Source of the DNA: an uncultured Hoeflea sp.
GTDB taxonomy: Bacteria; Pseudomonadota; Alphaproteobacteria; Rhizobiales; Rhizobiaceae
Direction: 5' to 3'
Length of the DNA: 64,000 nt
Assembly (NCBI RefSeq): GCF_947501405.1
Contig: NZ_CANMVK010000001.1
Coordinates: 1,116,001-1,180,000, forward strand
Shown here: positions 35,428-45,786 of the stretch, in pieces
Numbering within the stretch: position 1 is the first letter of the stretch
Layout: each line of letters opens with the position of its first letter
The notes under the pieces: generated by a model
The model's database searches: none
What the model was told of the DNA's origin: nothing
The model's input: only the letters and a program-made list of their open reading frames with translations
Program-made: the position numbers and the translations under genes

Positions 35428-36030
35428 ATGAGCGAAGCCCTCAAGGACCTTTCGGATTATCTCGGCGAGACCAGGGGCAACCTGATCGAAAGCGCCGAGA
35501 TTGCCTTTGACGAACTTACGCTGACCGCACAGCCGGGCAATCTGATCGAGCTTTTGACATTCCTGCGCGATGACGCGCAGTGCCAGTTCGTCAATTTCAT
35601 CGATTGTTGCGGTGTCGACTGGCCGGGCCGCGCCGAGCGTTTCGACGTGGTCTACCATCTGCTTTCGCCGCGCCAGAACATGCGAATCCGCATAAAGGTA
35701 GCGACCAGCGAAGATGCGCCGGTGCCATCGATCACCCAGGTCTATCCCGGCGCCGACTGGTTCGAGCGCGAGGCCTATGACCTTTACGGCATCCTGTTTA
35801 CCGGCCACCCGGATCTGCGCCGCATTCTGACCGACTACGGTTTCGAAGGGCACCCGCTCAGAAAAGATTTCCCGCTGACGGGCTTTGTCGAAGTGCGTTA
35901 TGACGACGAGGTCAAGCGCGTGGTCTATGAGCCGGTGGTGCTCAAGCAGGAATTCCGCGATTTCGATTTCCTCTCTCCCTGGGAAGGCACGGACTACGTG
36001 CTGCCGGGCGATGAGAAAGCCAAGGGGTGA
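35428..36030 (+). CDS. nuoC: NADH-quinone oxidoreductase subunit C
   Basis: A 200-residue 30-kDa subunit of the connecting arm. The signature [40 protein letters not shown] is present. It is separate from nuoD, as in alphaproteobacteria and mitochondria and unlike the fused nuoCD of Escherichia coli. Confidence 0.97.
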   Translation: MSEALKDLSDYLGETRGNLIESAEIAFDELTLTAQPGNLIELLTFLRDDAQCQFVNFIDCCGVDWPGRAERFDVVYHLLSPRQNMRIRIKVATSEDAPVPSITQVYPGADWFEREAYDLYGILFTGHPDLRRILTDYGFEGHPLRKDFPLTGFVEVRYDDEVKRVVYEPVVLKQEFRDFDFLSPWEGTDYVLPGDEKAKG

Positions 36031-36041
36031 GGACGTAAGCC

Positions 36042-37232
36042 ATGAACGAACACAACGTCCGCAACTTCAACATCAATTTCGGCCCGCAGCACCCGGCCGC
36101 CCACGGCGTGCTTCGTCTGGTGCTCGAACTCGACGGTGAAATCGTCGAGCGCGTCGACCCGCATATCGGATTGCTGCACCGCGGCACCGAGAAGCTGATC
36201 GAGGCCAAGACCTATCTGCAGGCGGTGCCCTATTTCGACCGGCTCGACTATGTCGCACCGATGAACCAGGAACATGCCTTCGCGCTGGCCGTGGAAAAGC
36301 TTGCCGGCGTCGAGGTGCCGCGGCGCGGTCAGTTGATCCGGGTGCTCTACTCCGAAATCGGCCGCATCCTGTCGCATTTGCTCAACATCACCACCCAGGC
36401 TCTTGACGTAGGCGCGCTGACACCGCCGCTGTGGGGCTTCGAAGAGCGCGAAAAGCTGATGGTGTTTTACGAACGGGCCTGCGGCGCGCGGCTTCATGCC
36501 GCCTATTTCCGGCCCGGCGGCGTGCATCAGGACCTGCCTGATGAATTGGTCGAGGACATCGGCAAATGGTGCGACCCGTTCCTGCAGACCTGTGACGACA
36601 TTGAAGGGCTGTTGACCGACAACCGGATCTTCAAGCAACGCAATGTCGACATCGCCGTGGTCAGCCTTGATGATGCCTGGGCCTGGGGCTTTTCAGGCGT
36701 GATGGTGCGCGGCTCGGGCGCTGCCTGGGACCTGCGCCGCTCGCAGCCCTATGAATGCTATTCGGAGCTCGATTTCGACATCCCGATCGGCAAGAACGGC
36801 GACTGCTATGACCGTTACCTGATCCGCATGCAGGAAATGCGCGAATCGGTGAAGATCATGAAGCAATGCGTAGAGCTGCTGCTGGGTCCCGACCGGGTCG
36901 GGCCGGTGTCGGCGACCGACGGCAAGATCGTGCCGCCCAAGCGCGGTGAGATGAAGCGGTCGATGGAAGCGCTGATCCATCATTTCAAGCTTTATACGGA
37001 AGGTTTCCGGGTGCCGGAAGGCGAGGTCTATGCGGCGGTGGAAGCGCCCAAGGGCGAATTCGGCGTCTATGTGGTCTCCGACGGATCCAACAAGCCCTAT
37101 CGCTGCAAGATCCGGGCGCCGGGCTATGCGCATCTGCAGGCGATGGATTTCATCTGCCGCGGCCACCAGTTGGCCGATGTCTCGGCAGCGTTGGGTTCGC
37201 TCGACATCGTGTTCGGGGAGGTAGACCGGTGA
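36042..37232 (+). CDS. nuoD: NADH-quinone oxidoreductase subunit D
   Basis: A 396-residue 49-kDa subunit that forms the quinone pocket with NuoB. Landmarks are [24 protein letters not shown] at the N-terminus, [12 protein letters not shown], and a C-terminal DIVFGEVDR. Full length. Confidence 0.97.
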   Translation: MNEHNVRNFNINFGPQHPAAHGVLRLVLELDGEIVERVDPHIGLLHRGTEKLIEAKTYLQAVPYFDRLDYVAPMNQEHAFALAVEKLAGVEVPRRGQLIRVLYSEIGRILSHLLNITTQALDVGALTPPLWGFEEREKLMVFYERACGARLHAAYFRPGGVHQDLPDELVEDIGKWCDPFLQTCDDIEGLLTDNRIFKQRNVDIAVVSLDDAWAWGFSGVMVRGSGAAWDLRRSQPYECYSELDFDIPIGKNGDCYDRYLIRMQEMRESVKIMKQCVELLLGPDRVGPVSATDGKIVPPKRGEMKRSMEALIHHFKLYTEGFRVPEGEVYAAVEAPKGEFGVYVVSDGSNKPYRCKIRAPGYAHLQAMDFICRGHQLADVSAALGSLDIVFGEVDR

Positions 37233-37333
37233 CCGGGCTTCACTCTGCCAAGAATTGCCATTGCGGCGCATATACGACCAATTCGCCGCTTGGCGTGTTC
37301 AAATAGGCCGGAAGAAAGACAGAAGAGTTCACC

Positions 37334-38491
37334 ATGTCCGTTCGTCGACTAGCCGAAGAGAATGTCCAGCCCGCGGATTTCGCGTTCAACCGCGAGTTTT
37401 CCGCGCAGGCCAAGACATGGATCAAGAAATATCCCAAGGAGCGTGCGCAATCGGCGGTGATTCCGCTGTTGATGCTGGCCCAGGAGCAGGACGGCTGGGT
37501 GACCAAGCGGGCGATTGAAACCGTCGCCGACATGCTCGGCATGCCCTATATCCGCGCTTTGGAAGTGGCGACCTTCTACACCCAGTTCCAGCTCAAGCCG
37601 GTTGGCACGCGCGCCCATATCCAGGTCTGCGGGACCACGCCCTGCATGCTGCGCGGCTCCGAAGAGCTGATGGATGTCTGCCGCAAGAAGATCCACCCCG
37701 AGCCGTTTCATACCAATGAAAGCGGGACGCTGTCGTGGGAAGAGGTCGAGTGCCAGGGTGCCTGTGTGAACGCGCCGATGGTGATGATTTTCAAGGACGC
37801 CTATGAGGATCTATCAGCCGAGCGGCTGGCCTATATCATCGACCGGTTCGATGCCGGGCGTCCCGAGGAGATCAATACCGGGCCGCAGATCAACCGGATC
37901 TTTTCCGCACCGGAAAGCGGGCTCACCAGCCTGGCCGAGGAGATCAAGCCCGCGAAGAACGGGGCGGCAAAGACTTCGAAAGCCAGGGCTGCATCGCCTG
38001 CGGCGGCCAAGTCTGCCCCGGCCAAGGCGACGGTTGCCGCCAAGCCAGCCGCGAAGGCCGGTTCGGATGCGAAGAAAGCGGCCTCGGTGACATCGGGCAA
38101 AGCCAAGTCTCCGGCCAAGGCCACGGCTGCCAAAACCACAACAGCCAAAACCGCACCTGCGGCCAAATCCACCGCCAAGGCGGCGCCGGCGGCCGCGGTT
38201 GCCTCGCTTGAAGACAAGAACCGGCCGGCAGGCATCGCCAAGCCCGCGCAACCGGATGATCTCAAGATGATTTCCGGCGTCGGTCCGAAAATCGAGGGCA
38301 TTTTGCATTCGCTGGGCATCTACACCTTCGATCAGGTCGCCAAATGGAAGAAGGCGGAGCGTGAGTGGATCGACGGCTATCTTAAGTTCAAAGGCCGTAT
38401 CGAGCGTGAGGACTGGGTCAAACAGGCCAAGGCGCTGGCCAAGGGTGGCGAGGCCGAGTACATCAAGGTCTTCGGCAAGAAGCCGCGATAG
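37334..38491 (+). CDS. nuoE: NADH-quinone oxidoreductase subunit E with C-terminal helix-hairpin-helix extension
   Basis: 385 residues, against about 165-240 for the usual 24-kDa subunit. Residues 1 to about 200 are NuoE with [2Fe-2S] ligands C99, C104, C140 and C144 (CGTTPC ... CQGAC). About 212-300 is an Ala/Lys/Pro-rich, probably disordered linker. About 305-372 is a helix-hairpin-helix-like module (DDLKMISGVGPKIEGILHSLG ... FKGRIEREDW). The same module ends the protein encoded at 39888. Extended NuoE proteins are common in Rhizobiales; the role of the tail is unknown. Confidence 0.95.
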   Translation: MSVRRLAEENVQPADFAFNREFSAQAKTWIKKYPKERAQSAVIPLLMLAQEQDGWVTKRAIETVADMLGMPYIRALEVATFYTQFQLKPVGTRAHIQVCGTTPCMLRGSEELMDVCRKKIHPEPFHTNESGTLSWEEVECQGACVNAPMVMIFKDAYEDLSAERLAYIIDRFDAGRPEEINTGPQINRIFSAPESGLTSLAEEIKPAKNGAAKTSKARAASPAAAKSAPAKATVAAKPAAKAGSDAKKAASVTSGKAKSPAKATAAKTTTAKTAPAAKSTAKAAPAAAVASLEDKNRPAGIAKPAQPDDLKMISGVGPKIEGILHSLGIYTFDQVAKWKKAEREWIDGYLKFKGRIEREDWVKQAKALAKGGEAEYIKVFGKKPR

Positions 38492-38497
38492 AGGTGA

Positions 38498-39808
38498 ATG
38501 ATGTTAGCTGACGAGAACCGGATCTTTACCAATATCTACGGCGTCTATGACAAGTCGTTGAAGGGCGCGATGGCGCGCGGGCATTGGGACGGCACCAAGC
38601 AAATCCTGGAAAAGGGCCGCGACTGGATCATCAGCGAGATGAAAGCATCGGGTCTGAGGGGCCGCGGCGGCGCCGGATTCCCGACCGGGCTGAAATGGTC
38701 GTTCATGCCCAAGGAGAGCGATGGCCGGCCGCATTATCTGGTCATCAACGCTGATGAGTCCGAACCGGGCACCTGCAAGGACCGCGACATCATGCGCCAC
38801 GATCCGCATACGCTGATCGAAGGCTGCGTGATCGCCGGCTTCGCCATGGGCGCGCATGCGACCTACATCTATGTGCGCGGCGAATATATGCGCGAGCGCG
38901 AGGCGCTGCAGGCAGCGATCGACGAGTGCTATGATGCCGGCCTTCTGGGCAAGAACTCCAAGCTCGGCTACGACATGGATGTCTACGTACACCATGGCGC
39001 GGGCGCCTATATCTGCGGTGAGGAGACCGCACTGCTCGAAAGCCTTGAGGGCAAAAAGGGGCAGCCGCGGCTTAAACCGCCGTTCCCGGCCAATGTCGGG
39101 CTCTATGGCTGTCCGACGACGGTCAACAATGTCGAATCGATTGCCGTGGCGCCGACCATCTTGCGCCGGGGCGGGGCCTGGTTTGCTGGCTTCGGTCGGC
39201 CCAACAACACCGGCACCAAGCTGTTTTGCGTCTCCGGTCACGTCAACACGCCGTGCACCGTGGAAGAAGCGATGTCGATCCCGTTCCGCGAATTGATCGA
39301 TACCCATTGCGGCGGCATTCGCGGCGGCTGGGACAATCTGCTGGCGGTGATCCCGGGCGGCTCCTCGGTGCCTTGTGTGCCTGGCGCCGATATCATCGAC
39401 ACGCCGATGGATTTCGACAGCTTGCGCGATCTCAAGTCCGGCCTGGGAACGGCCGCGGTGATCGTGATGGACAAATCCACCGACATCGTCAAAGCGATCT
39501 GGCGGCTTTCGGCCTTCTACAAGCACGAGAGCTGCGGCCAGTGCACGCCCTGCCGCGAGGGCACCGGCTGGATGATGAGGGTGATGGACCGCATGGTCAA
39601 AGGCAATGCGCAGAAGCGCGAGATCGACATGCTGTTCGATGTCACCAAGCAGATTGAGGGTCACACCATCTGCGCTCTGGGCGACGCCGCGGCCTGGCCG
39701 ATCCAGGGCCTGATCCGGCATTTCCGTCCCGAGATGGAAGCGCGGATCGATCAATACACACGAAACGCTGTTCAAAGCCGCAATGTGCGGCTGGAAGCGG
39801 CGGAATAA
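38498..39808 (+). CDS. nuoF: NADH-quinone oxidoreductase subunit F
   Basis: A 436-residue 51-kDa subunit that binds NADH and FMN and carries cluster N3. The NADH/FMN loop [16 protein letters not shown] is near residue 50. Cluster ligands C346, C349 and C352 are in [12 protein letters not shown], with a fourth Cys in [13 protein letters not shown]. Two adjacent ATG codons (38498, 38501) are possible starts. Confidence 0.97.
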   Translation: MMLADENRIFTNIYGVYDKSLKGAMARGHWDGTKQILEKGRDWIISEMKASGLRGRGGAGFPTGLKWSFMPKESDGRPHYLVINADESEPGTCKDRDIMRHDPHTLIEGCVIAGFAMGAHATYIYVRGEYMREREALQAAIDECYDAGLLGKNSKLGYDMDVYVHHGAGAYICGEETALLESLEGKKGQPRLKPPFPANVGLYGCPTTVNNVESIAVAPTILRRGGAWFAGFGRPNNTGTKLFCVSGHVNTPCTVEEAMSIPFRELIDTHCGGIRGGWDNLLAVIPGGSSVPCVPGADIIDTPMDFDSLRDLKSGLGTAAVIVMDKSTDIVKAIWRLSAFYKHESCGQCTPCREGTGWMMRVMDRMVKGNAQKREIDMLFDVTKQIEGHTICALGDAAAWPIQGLIRHFRPEMEARIDQYTRNAVQSRNVRLEAAE

Positions 39809-39887
39809 GAGGTTCGCTATAACCGGACCCGCATGAACAGGAAACGTCACGAGGGATGAGAGCCAGCACACGACAAAGGAGAAACTT

Positions 39888-40889
39888 ATGTCGATGTTTT
39901 CTTTTCCCGCAGACATGAACATGAACGAGATGATGAAACCGATGACAGCCATGACGGACTTGTCCAAGGCGGCAGACATGCAGGTCGCGCCGCTGATGGT
40001 CTATCCGTTGGGTGCGGCTGCGGCGGCGACCGCGGTCGGTTTCGGCATGGCCGGGCAGATGACCGGACTGATGATGGGCGCGATGCAGGCCGCGATGCAA
40101 AGCCAGACCTCGGCGCTTGGCGCCAAGCCCGATCTGAGCTGGCTGGTGCCGACGCTGGCCGAGGATCTGGCTCCGGAAGAACTGGATGAGGCCCCGGTGG
40201 CTGAGAGCAAGCCCAAGGCCGCCAAGGCCAAGACGCCAGCGGCCAGGAAGCCCGCGGCAAAAACCGCAGACATTGTTGAACTGAAGCCTGCAGCCAAGGC
40301 TGCGGAAGCAGCCATTGTTGAAAAGCCTTCAGCCAAGGCCGCTGACAAGACACCGGCTGTTGCCAAGACAGCTGCGGCAAAGCCCAAGTCGACCGCGAGG
40401 TCATCGACGGCAAAGCCTGCCACGCCAAAGGCGGAAGCAAAGGCTTCCAAGGCTCCGGCATCCGAAACCGGCGCGAAAGCCGCCAAGACGCCAAAGCCTG
40501 CCGAAGCTGCCAAGGGCAGCGCGGTCGCAGCGGTAGAGAAACTCAAGTCCGACGCCGAAACGGCAGCGGCAGTAGCCACCGAGGCTGCATCGACGGTTGC
40601 GGTGAAACAGGCCAAGCCGGCAGCGGCGCTCGAACCCGAGGACTATCGCCGTCCCTCGGAGATCGAAAAACCCGGCACGCCGGACGATCTCAAACTGATT
40701 TCCGGGGTCGGTCCGAAGCTTGAGCAGGTGCTCAACGGGCTTGGCGTGTGGACATTCGCGCAGATCGCTGACTGGAAGGCCGAAGAGATCGCCTGGGTCG
40801 ACGATTACCTGCAATTCAAAGGCCGGATCGACCGCGACGACTGGATTTCGCAGGCGCGGGCGCTGGCAAAGGGCGGCATAACCGCCTGA
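39888..40889 (+). CDS. Complex I operon protein with helix-hairpin-helix C-terminus, function unknown
   Basis: A 333-residue protein between nuoF and nuoG. The N-terminus (1-80) is methionine-rich with a hydrophobic Ala/Gly stretch (VYPLGAAAAATAVGFGMAGQMTG). Residues about 95-250 are an Ala/Lys/Pro/Thr low-complexity tract. About 264-330 is a module strongly similar to the NuoE tail: PDDLKLISGVGPK, then TFAQIADWK and YLQFKGRIDRDDW. It is in frame, with normal GC bias and an AAAGGAG site at 39881, so it is a real gene. It may be an accessory or assembly factor of complex I, but no function is established. Confidence 0.85.
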   Translation: MSMFSFPADMNMNEMMKPMTAMTDLSKAADMQVAPLMVYPLGAAAAATAVGFGMAGQMTGLMMGAMQAAMQSQTSALGAKPDLSWLVPTLAEDLAPEELDEAPVAESKPKAAKAKTPAARKPAAKTADIVELKPAAKAAEAAIVEKPSAKAADKTPAVAKTAAAKPKSTARSSTAKPATPKAEAKASKAPASETGAKAAKTPKPAEAAKGSAVAAVEKLKSDAETAAAVATEAASTVAVKQAKPAAALEPEDYRRPSEIEKPGTPDDLKLISGVGPKLEQVLNGLGVWTFAQIADWKAEEIAWVDDYLQFKGRIDRDDWISQARALAKGGITA

Positions 40890-40999
40890 CATGACAACCA
40901 AGCCGGGCGGCCTTGGCGCCGCCCGGTCAAACATGAAACGGGTCCCGGCAAGGGATGGTGCGCGGCCACGGGGCCGCCCGCAACGACAGGACTGCTTGC

Positions 41000-43081
41000 A
41001 TGGCCAAGATCAAGGTTGACGGAAACGAGATCGAGGTGCCGGATCACTACACGCTTTTGCAGGCGTGTGAGGACGCCGGCGCCGAGGTGCCGCGGTTCTG
41101 TTTTCACGAACGGCTGTCGATCGCCGGCAATTGCCGCATGTGCCTTGTCGAGGTGAAGGGCGGACCGCCCAAGCCGGCGGCGTCCTGCGCCATGGGCGTG
41201 CGCGATCTGCGTCCCGGCCCCAATGGCGAAACGCCCGAAGTGTTCACCAACACTCCGATGGTCAAGAAGGCGCGCGAAGGGGTGATGGAATTCCTGCTCA
41301 TCAACCATCCGCTCGACTGCCCGATCTGCGACCAGGGCGGCGAGTGCGACCTGCAGGACCAGGCGATGGCCTTCGGCATGGACAATTCGCGCTATGAGGA
41401 AAGCAAGCGCGCCGTCGAGGACAAATATATCGGCCCGCTGGTCAAGACCATCATGAACCGCTGCATTCACTGCACGCGGTGTGTGCGGTTCACCACCGAG
41501 GTGGCGGGCATTTCCGAGCTTGGCCTGATCGGCCGCGGCGAGGACGCCGAGATCACAACCTATCTCGAACATGCCATGAGTTCGGAACTGCAGGGCAATG
41601 TGATCGACCTGTGTCCGGTGGGAGCGCTGACCTCGCGGCCTTACGCCTTCCAGGCCCGGCCGTGGGAGCTCAACAAAACCGAATCCATTGATGTGATGGA
41701 CGCGGTCGGCTCGGCAATCCGGGTTGACACCCGCGGCCGCGAAGTGATGCGGGTGATGCCGCGCGTCAACGAGGCGATCAACGAGGAGTGGATTTCCGAC
41801 AAGACCCGCTTCATTTGGGACGGGTTGCGCACCCAGCGGCTCGACCGGCCCTATGTGCGCCGCAACGGCAAGCTTGAAGCCGCATCCTGGGGTGAGGCAT
41901 TTGCGACGATCGCAAAGGCGGTAAAGGCTGCCAAACCGGAGCGCATTGGCGCTGTTGCCGGTGATCTAGCCAGTGTCGAGGAGATGTTTGCCCTCAAGAG
42001 CCTGATGGCTTCGCTGGGCTCCGTCAATATCGACTGCCGGCAGGATGGCGCCGCCCTCGACCCGTCGCTGGGCCGGGCAGGCTACATCTTCAACCCGACC
42101 ATTGAAGGCATCGAAGATGCCGATGCGATCCTGATCGTCGGTTCCAATCCGCGCCGTGAGGCGGCGATCATCAATGCCCGGATCCGCAAGCGCTGGCGCA
42201 TGGGAGATCTGCCGATTGGCCTGATCGGCGAACAGACTGATCTGCGCTATGCCTATGAGTATCTGGGTGCCGGTCCCGAAACATTGAAGGAGCTGGTCGA
42301 CGGCTCCAGCAAATTCACAGCCAAGCTCAAGCGCGCCAAGAAGCCGATGATCCTCATCGGGCAGGGGGCCCTGTCGCGCGGCGACGGCGCGGGCGTGCTG
42401 GCCAATGCGGCCAAACTGGCCGAAGCGGTTGGCGCGGTGAAGGGCGAATGGAACGGCTTTGCGGTGCTGCATACGGCGGCCGCGCGGGTCGGCGGGCTCG
42501 ATCTGGGACTGGTTCCCGGCGAAGGCGGCCTCACGGCGGCCGAGATGCTTGGCGGGACCGATGTGCTGTTCCTGCTTGGCGCTGACGAGCTGGATTTCAC
42601 CAAAAAGACCGTCGGCTTCACGGTCTATATCGGCACCCATGGCGACAATGGCGCTCATCATGCCGATGTGATCCTGCCGGCCGCGACCTACACCGAAAAA
42701 TCCGGCACCTATGTCAACACCGAGGGCCGGGTGCAGATGGCCAGCCGGGCCGCCTTCGCACCAGGCGAGGCGCGTGAGGATTGGGCGGTGCTCAGGGCGC
42801 TGTCGGATGTTCTGGGCAAGAAACTGCCCTATGATTCGCTCACCGGCCTGCGCGCCGCACTTTATGCCGATTACCCGCATTTTGCGGAAATCGACATGAT
42901 TTCAACAGCCGATGGCGGCGCAATTGCCGCAATTGCGAAGAAAGCGGCCCGGATGAACAAATCGGCGTTTGCGTCGCCGGTCAAAGACTTCTATTTGACC
43001 AACCCGATCGCACGCGCATCGGCGGTGATGGCTGAATGCTCGGCCTTGGCGAAGACCGCCAAGGCGGTTGCGGCGGAATAG
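41000..43081 (+). CDS. nuoG: NADH-quinone oxidoreductase subunit G
   Basis: A 693-residue 75-kDa subunit. The [2Fe-2S] ligands are C34, C45, C48 and C63, followed by the His/Cys motif [19 protein letters not shown] and the 4Fe-4S motif [10 protein letters not shown] with a later LCPVGAL. A molybdopterin-oxidoreductase-like C-terminal region follows, without cofactor. The start at 41000 ([13 protein letters not shown]) is family-consistent and preceded by GACAGGA; the longer frame to 40955 is rejected. Confidence 0.97.
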   Translation: MAKIKVDGNEIEVPDHYTLLQACEDAGAEVPRFCFHERLSIAGNCRMCLVEVKGGPPKPAASCAMGVRDLRPGPNGETPEVFTNTPMVKKAREGVMEFLLINHPLDCPICDQGGECDLQDQAMAFGMDNSRYEESKRAVEDKYIGPLVKTIMNRCIHCTRCVRFTTEVAGISELGLIGRGEDAEITTYLEHAMSSELQGNVIDLCPVGALTSRPYAFQARPWELNKTESIDVMDAVGSAIRVDTRGREVMRVMPRVNEAINEEWISDKTRFIWDGLRTQRLDRPYVRRNGKLEAASWGEAFATIAKAVKAAKPERIGAVAGDLASVEEMFALKSLMASLGSVNIDCRQDGAALDPSLGRAGYIFNPTIEGIEDADAILIVGSNPRREAAIINARIRKRWRMGDLPIGLIGEQTDLRYAYEYLGAGPETLKELVDGSSKFTAKLKRAKKPMILIGQGALSRGDGAGVLANAAKLAEAVGAVKGEWNGFAVLHTAAARVGGLDLGLVPGEGGLTAAEMLGGTDVLFLLGADELDFTKKTVGFTVYIGTHGDNGAHHADVILPAATYTEKSGTYVNTEGRVQMASRAAFAPGEAREDWAVLRALSDVLGKKLPYDSLTGLRAALYADYPHFAEIDMISTADGGAIAAIAKKAARMNKSAFASPVKDFYLTNPIARASAVMAECSALAKTAKAVAAE

Positions 43082-43095
43082 GGGCGGAAAACACC

Positions 43096-44142
43096 ATGGA
43101 CGGTTTCATCACAACCTATGTCTGGCCCGGGGTCATCATCCTGGCGCAATCGCTGTTGCTGCTGGTCGCGCTGCTCCTGTTCATCGCCTACATTCTTTAC
43201 GCCGACCGCAAGATCTGGGCGGCCGTGCAACTGCGCCGCGGCCCCAATGTGGTGGGACCCTGGGGGCTGTTCCAGTCGTTCGCCGACCTTTTGAAATTCG
43301 TCTTCAAGGAGCCGGTGATCCCGGCGGGCGCCAACAAGGGCGTGTTCCTGCTGGCGCCGCTGGTGGCGGTGACGCTGGCGTTGGCGGCCTGGGCGGTGAT
43401 CCCTGTCAATGCCGGCTGGGTGATTGCCGACATCAATGTGGGCATCCTGTTCGTCTTCGCCATTTCCTCGCTCGAGGTCTATGGCATCATCATGGGCGGC
43501 TGGGCCTCGAACTCGAAATATCCGTTCCTGGGCGCGCTGCGTTCGGCGGCACAGATGGTGTCTTACGAAGTCTCCATAGGCTTCGTTATCGTGGCGGTGC
43601 TGTTGTGCGTTGGATCGCTCAACCTGACCGAAATCGTCATGGCGCAATCCAATGGCGTCGGCACGCGCATGGGGCTGCCCAATTCGCTGTTTGACTGGCA
43701 CTGGTTCGCGCTGTTCCCACTGTTCGTGATCTTCTTCATCTCGGCTCTGGCCGAAACCAACCGTCCGCCGTTTGACCTTCCCGAGGCCGAATCGGAACTG
43801 GTGGCGGGCTTCATGGTCGAATACGGCTCGACGCCGTACATGATGTTCATGCTCGGTGAATACGCAGCCATCGTGCTGATGTGTGCGCTGACCACGATCC
43901 TGTTTCTGGGTGGCTGGCTGCCGCCGGTGGATGTGTGGTTCCTGAACTGGGTGCCGGGGATCGTCTGGTTCGTGCTCAAGGTCTGCATGGTGTTCTTCAT
44001 GTTCTCCATGGTGAAGGCGTTCGTGCCGCGCTACCGTTACGACCAGTTGATGCGTCTGGGGTGGAAAGTATTTTTGCCGATCTCGCTCGGCATGCTGGTG
44101 ATCGTGGCCTTTGTGCTCAAACTGACGGGTACCGCGCCGTGA
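43096..44142 (+). CDS. nuoH: NADH-quinone oxidoreductase subunit H
   Basis: A 348-residue membrane subunit with eight helices at the junction of the peripheral and membrane arms. The signatures [26 protein letters not shown] and [21 protein letters not shown] are present. The start at 43096 ([12 protein letters not shown]), 14 bp after nuoG. Confidence 0.97.
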   Translation: MDGFITTYVWPGVIILAQSLLLLVALLLFIAYILYADRKIWAAVQLRRGPNVVGPWGLFQSFADLLKFVFKEPVIPAGANKGVFLLAPLVAVTLALAAWAVIPVNAGWVIADINVGILFVFAISSLEVYGIIMGGWASNSKYPFLGALRSAAQMVSYEVSIGFVIVAVLLCVGSLNLTEIVMAQSNGVGTRMGLPNSLFDWHWFALFPLFVIFFISALAETNRPPFDLPEAESELVAGFMVEYGSTPYMMFMLGEYAAIVLMCALTTILFLGGWLPPVDVWFLNWVPGIVWFVLKVCMVFFMFSMVKAFVPRYRYDQLMRLGWKVFLPISLGMLVIVAFVLKLTGTAP

Positions 44143-44200
44143 TCGCCAGGTTTCAGATAACCCACCGGCGGCTTGCGCCGGGCAAAAGCGGAGACTGACC

Positions 44201-44686
44201 ATGTTAGCTCAAGCCGCAAAATCGCTGTTCCTGAAGGAATTTGTCGGCGCGTTCTTCCTGTCGATGCGCTATTTCTTCAAGCCCAAGGCGACCGTGAACT
44301 ATCCGTATGAAAAGGGTCCGGTGAGCCCGCGCTTTAGGGGTGAACATGCGCTCAGGCGCTATCCCAACGGTGAAGAGCGCTGCATCGCCTGCAAGCTGTG
44401 CGAGGCCATTTGTCCGGCGCAGGCGATCACCATCGAGGCCGGTCCGCGCCGCAATGACGGCACCCGGCGCACGGTGCGTTACGACATCGACATGGTCAAA
44501 TGCATCTATTGCGGCTTCTGCCAGGAAGCCTGCCCGGTGGATGCCATCGTCGAGGGGCCGAATTTCGAATTCGCGACCGAGACTCGCGAAGAGCTCTATT
44601 ATGACAAGGACCGGCTACTCGCCAATGGCGATCGCTGGGAGCGGGAAATCGCGCGCAACATCGCGCTCGATTCGCCCTACAGGTAA
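44201..44686 (+). CDS. nuoI: NADH-quinone oxidoreductase subunit I
   Basis: A 161-residue 23-kDa ferredoxin-like subunit holding clusters N6a and N6b. There are two 4Fe-4S motifs: C61, C64, C67, C71 ([11 protein letters not shown]) and C101, C104, C107, C111 ([11 protein letters not shown]). An N-terminal amphipathic helix docks it to the membrane. Confidence 0.97.
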   Translation: MLAQAAKSLFLKEFVGAFFLSMRYFFKPKATVNYPYEKGPVSPRFRGEHALRRYPNGEERCIACKLCEAICPAQAITIEAGPRRNDGTRRTVRYDIDMVKCIYCGFCQEACPVDAIVEGPNFEFATETREELYYDKDRLLANGDRWEREIARNIALDSPYR

Positions 44687-44829
44687 CAGCCGGAGGCCGT
44701 CACGCATCAGGGGATGCGCCGGCTTCCACGATAATGACGGAGCAGGGACGGCGAAGCCGGATCCTGTTTCATTCGGGGCGGGGGCCATGCGGCCGCTGTC
44801 ACTTGGGGAAAGACGAAAAGGCGCCGATC

Positions 44830-45444
44830 ATGGGTCTTCAGGCTCTGTTTTTCTATTTGTTCGCCTTCGTGGCGGTGGCTTCGGCATTCATGGTGATTGC
44901 GGCGCGCAATCCCGTGCATTCGGTGTTGTTCCTCATTCTCACCTTTTTCAATGCCGCGGGGCTGTTTCTGCTCACCGGCGCCGAGTTCCTGGCGATGATC
45001 CTCTTGGTGGTTTATGTCGGCGCGGTGGCGGTTTTGTTCCTGTTCGTCGTCATGATGCTGGATGTTGATTTTGCCGAGATGAAAGCCGGGGCGCTGGAAT
45101 ATGCGCCGATCGGTGCGCTGGTCGGCGTGATCCTGGCCGCCGAGCTGATCATCGTGCTTGCTGGCAATGCCTTTTTGCCCGCCGCGGCGGGAAGCGGCGC
45201 GAGCCCGATCCCGCCGGTGAGCGAGCGCACAAACACCGAAGCGCTCGGCGATGTGCTTTACACCGACTACATCTTCTTCTTCCAGATCGCCGGGTTGGTG
45301 CTGCTGGTGGCGATGATCGGCGCCATCGTGCTGACGCTTCGGCATCGCGAGCACATCAAGCGCCAGGATATCAATGAGCAGGTCGCGCGCACGCCTGAAA
45401 CCGCTATCGAAGTGGTCAAGGTCAAGCCCGGACAGGGCATCTGA
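44830..45444 (+). CDS. nuoJ: NADH-quinone oxidoreductase subunit J
   Basis: A 204-residue membrane subunit with five helices, including the conserved third-helix motif [29 protein letters not shown]. The start at 44830 ([11 protein letters not shown]). The 143-bp gap after nuoI is the longest inside the operon and shows no gene. Confidence 0.96.
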   Translation: MGLQALFFYLFAFVAVASAFMVIAARNPVHSVLFLILTFFNAAGLFLLTGAEFLAMILLVVYVGAVAVLFLFVVMMLDVDFAEMKAGALEYAPIGALVGVILAAELIIVLAGNAFLPAAAGSGASPIPPVSERTNTEALGDVLYTDYIFFFQIAGLVLLVAMIGAIVLTLRHREHIKRQDINEQVARTPETAIEVVKVKPGQGI

Positions 45445-45470
45445 ACGCGGGGACGTTAAGGAACAATCGC

Positions 45471-45779
45471 ATGGAAATCGGACTCTCCCATTACCTGACC
45501 GTCAGCGCGATCCTGTTCACGCTCGGCATTTTCGGGATCTTTTTGAACCGCAAGAACGTGATCGTGATCCTGATGTCGGTGGAGCTGATCCTGCTTGCGG
45601 TCAACCTGAACATGGTGGCGTTTTCGATGCACCTCAATGACATCGTCGGGCAGGTGTTCGCCCTGCTGATCCTGACGGTGGCCGCCGCCGAGGCGGCGAT
45701 CGGGCTTGCCATCCTCGTCGTCTTCTACCGAAACCGCGGTTCGATCGCCGTGGAAGACGTCAACATGATGAAGGGCTGA
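45471..45779 (+). CDS. nuoK: NADH-quinone oxidoreductase subunit K
   Basis: A 102-residue subunit with three membrane helices and the two conserved buried glutamates of the proton path, in [16 protein letters not shown] and [15 protein letters not shown]. Start [11 protein letters not shown]. Confidence 0.97.
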   Translation: MEIGLSHYLTVSAILFTLGIFGIFLNRKNVIVILMSVELILLAVNLNMVAFSMHLNDIVGQVFALLILTVAAAEAAIGLAILVVFYRNRGSIAVEDVNMMKG

Positions 45780-45786
45780 GAGAGCC

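Noticed and set aside
37800-40620. Ala/Lys/Pro-rich tracts in NuoE and the orphan nuo protein as possible tandem DNA repeats or a frameshift artefact
   Set aside because: The reading frames continue cleanly into conserved C-terminal modules, and the repeats are degenerate at DNA level. They look like genuine low-complexity linkers.
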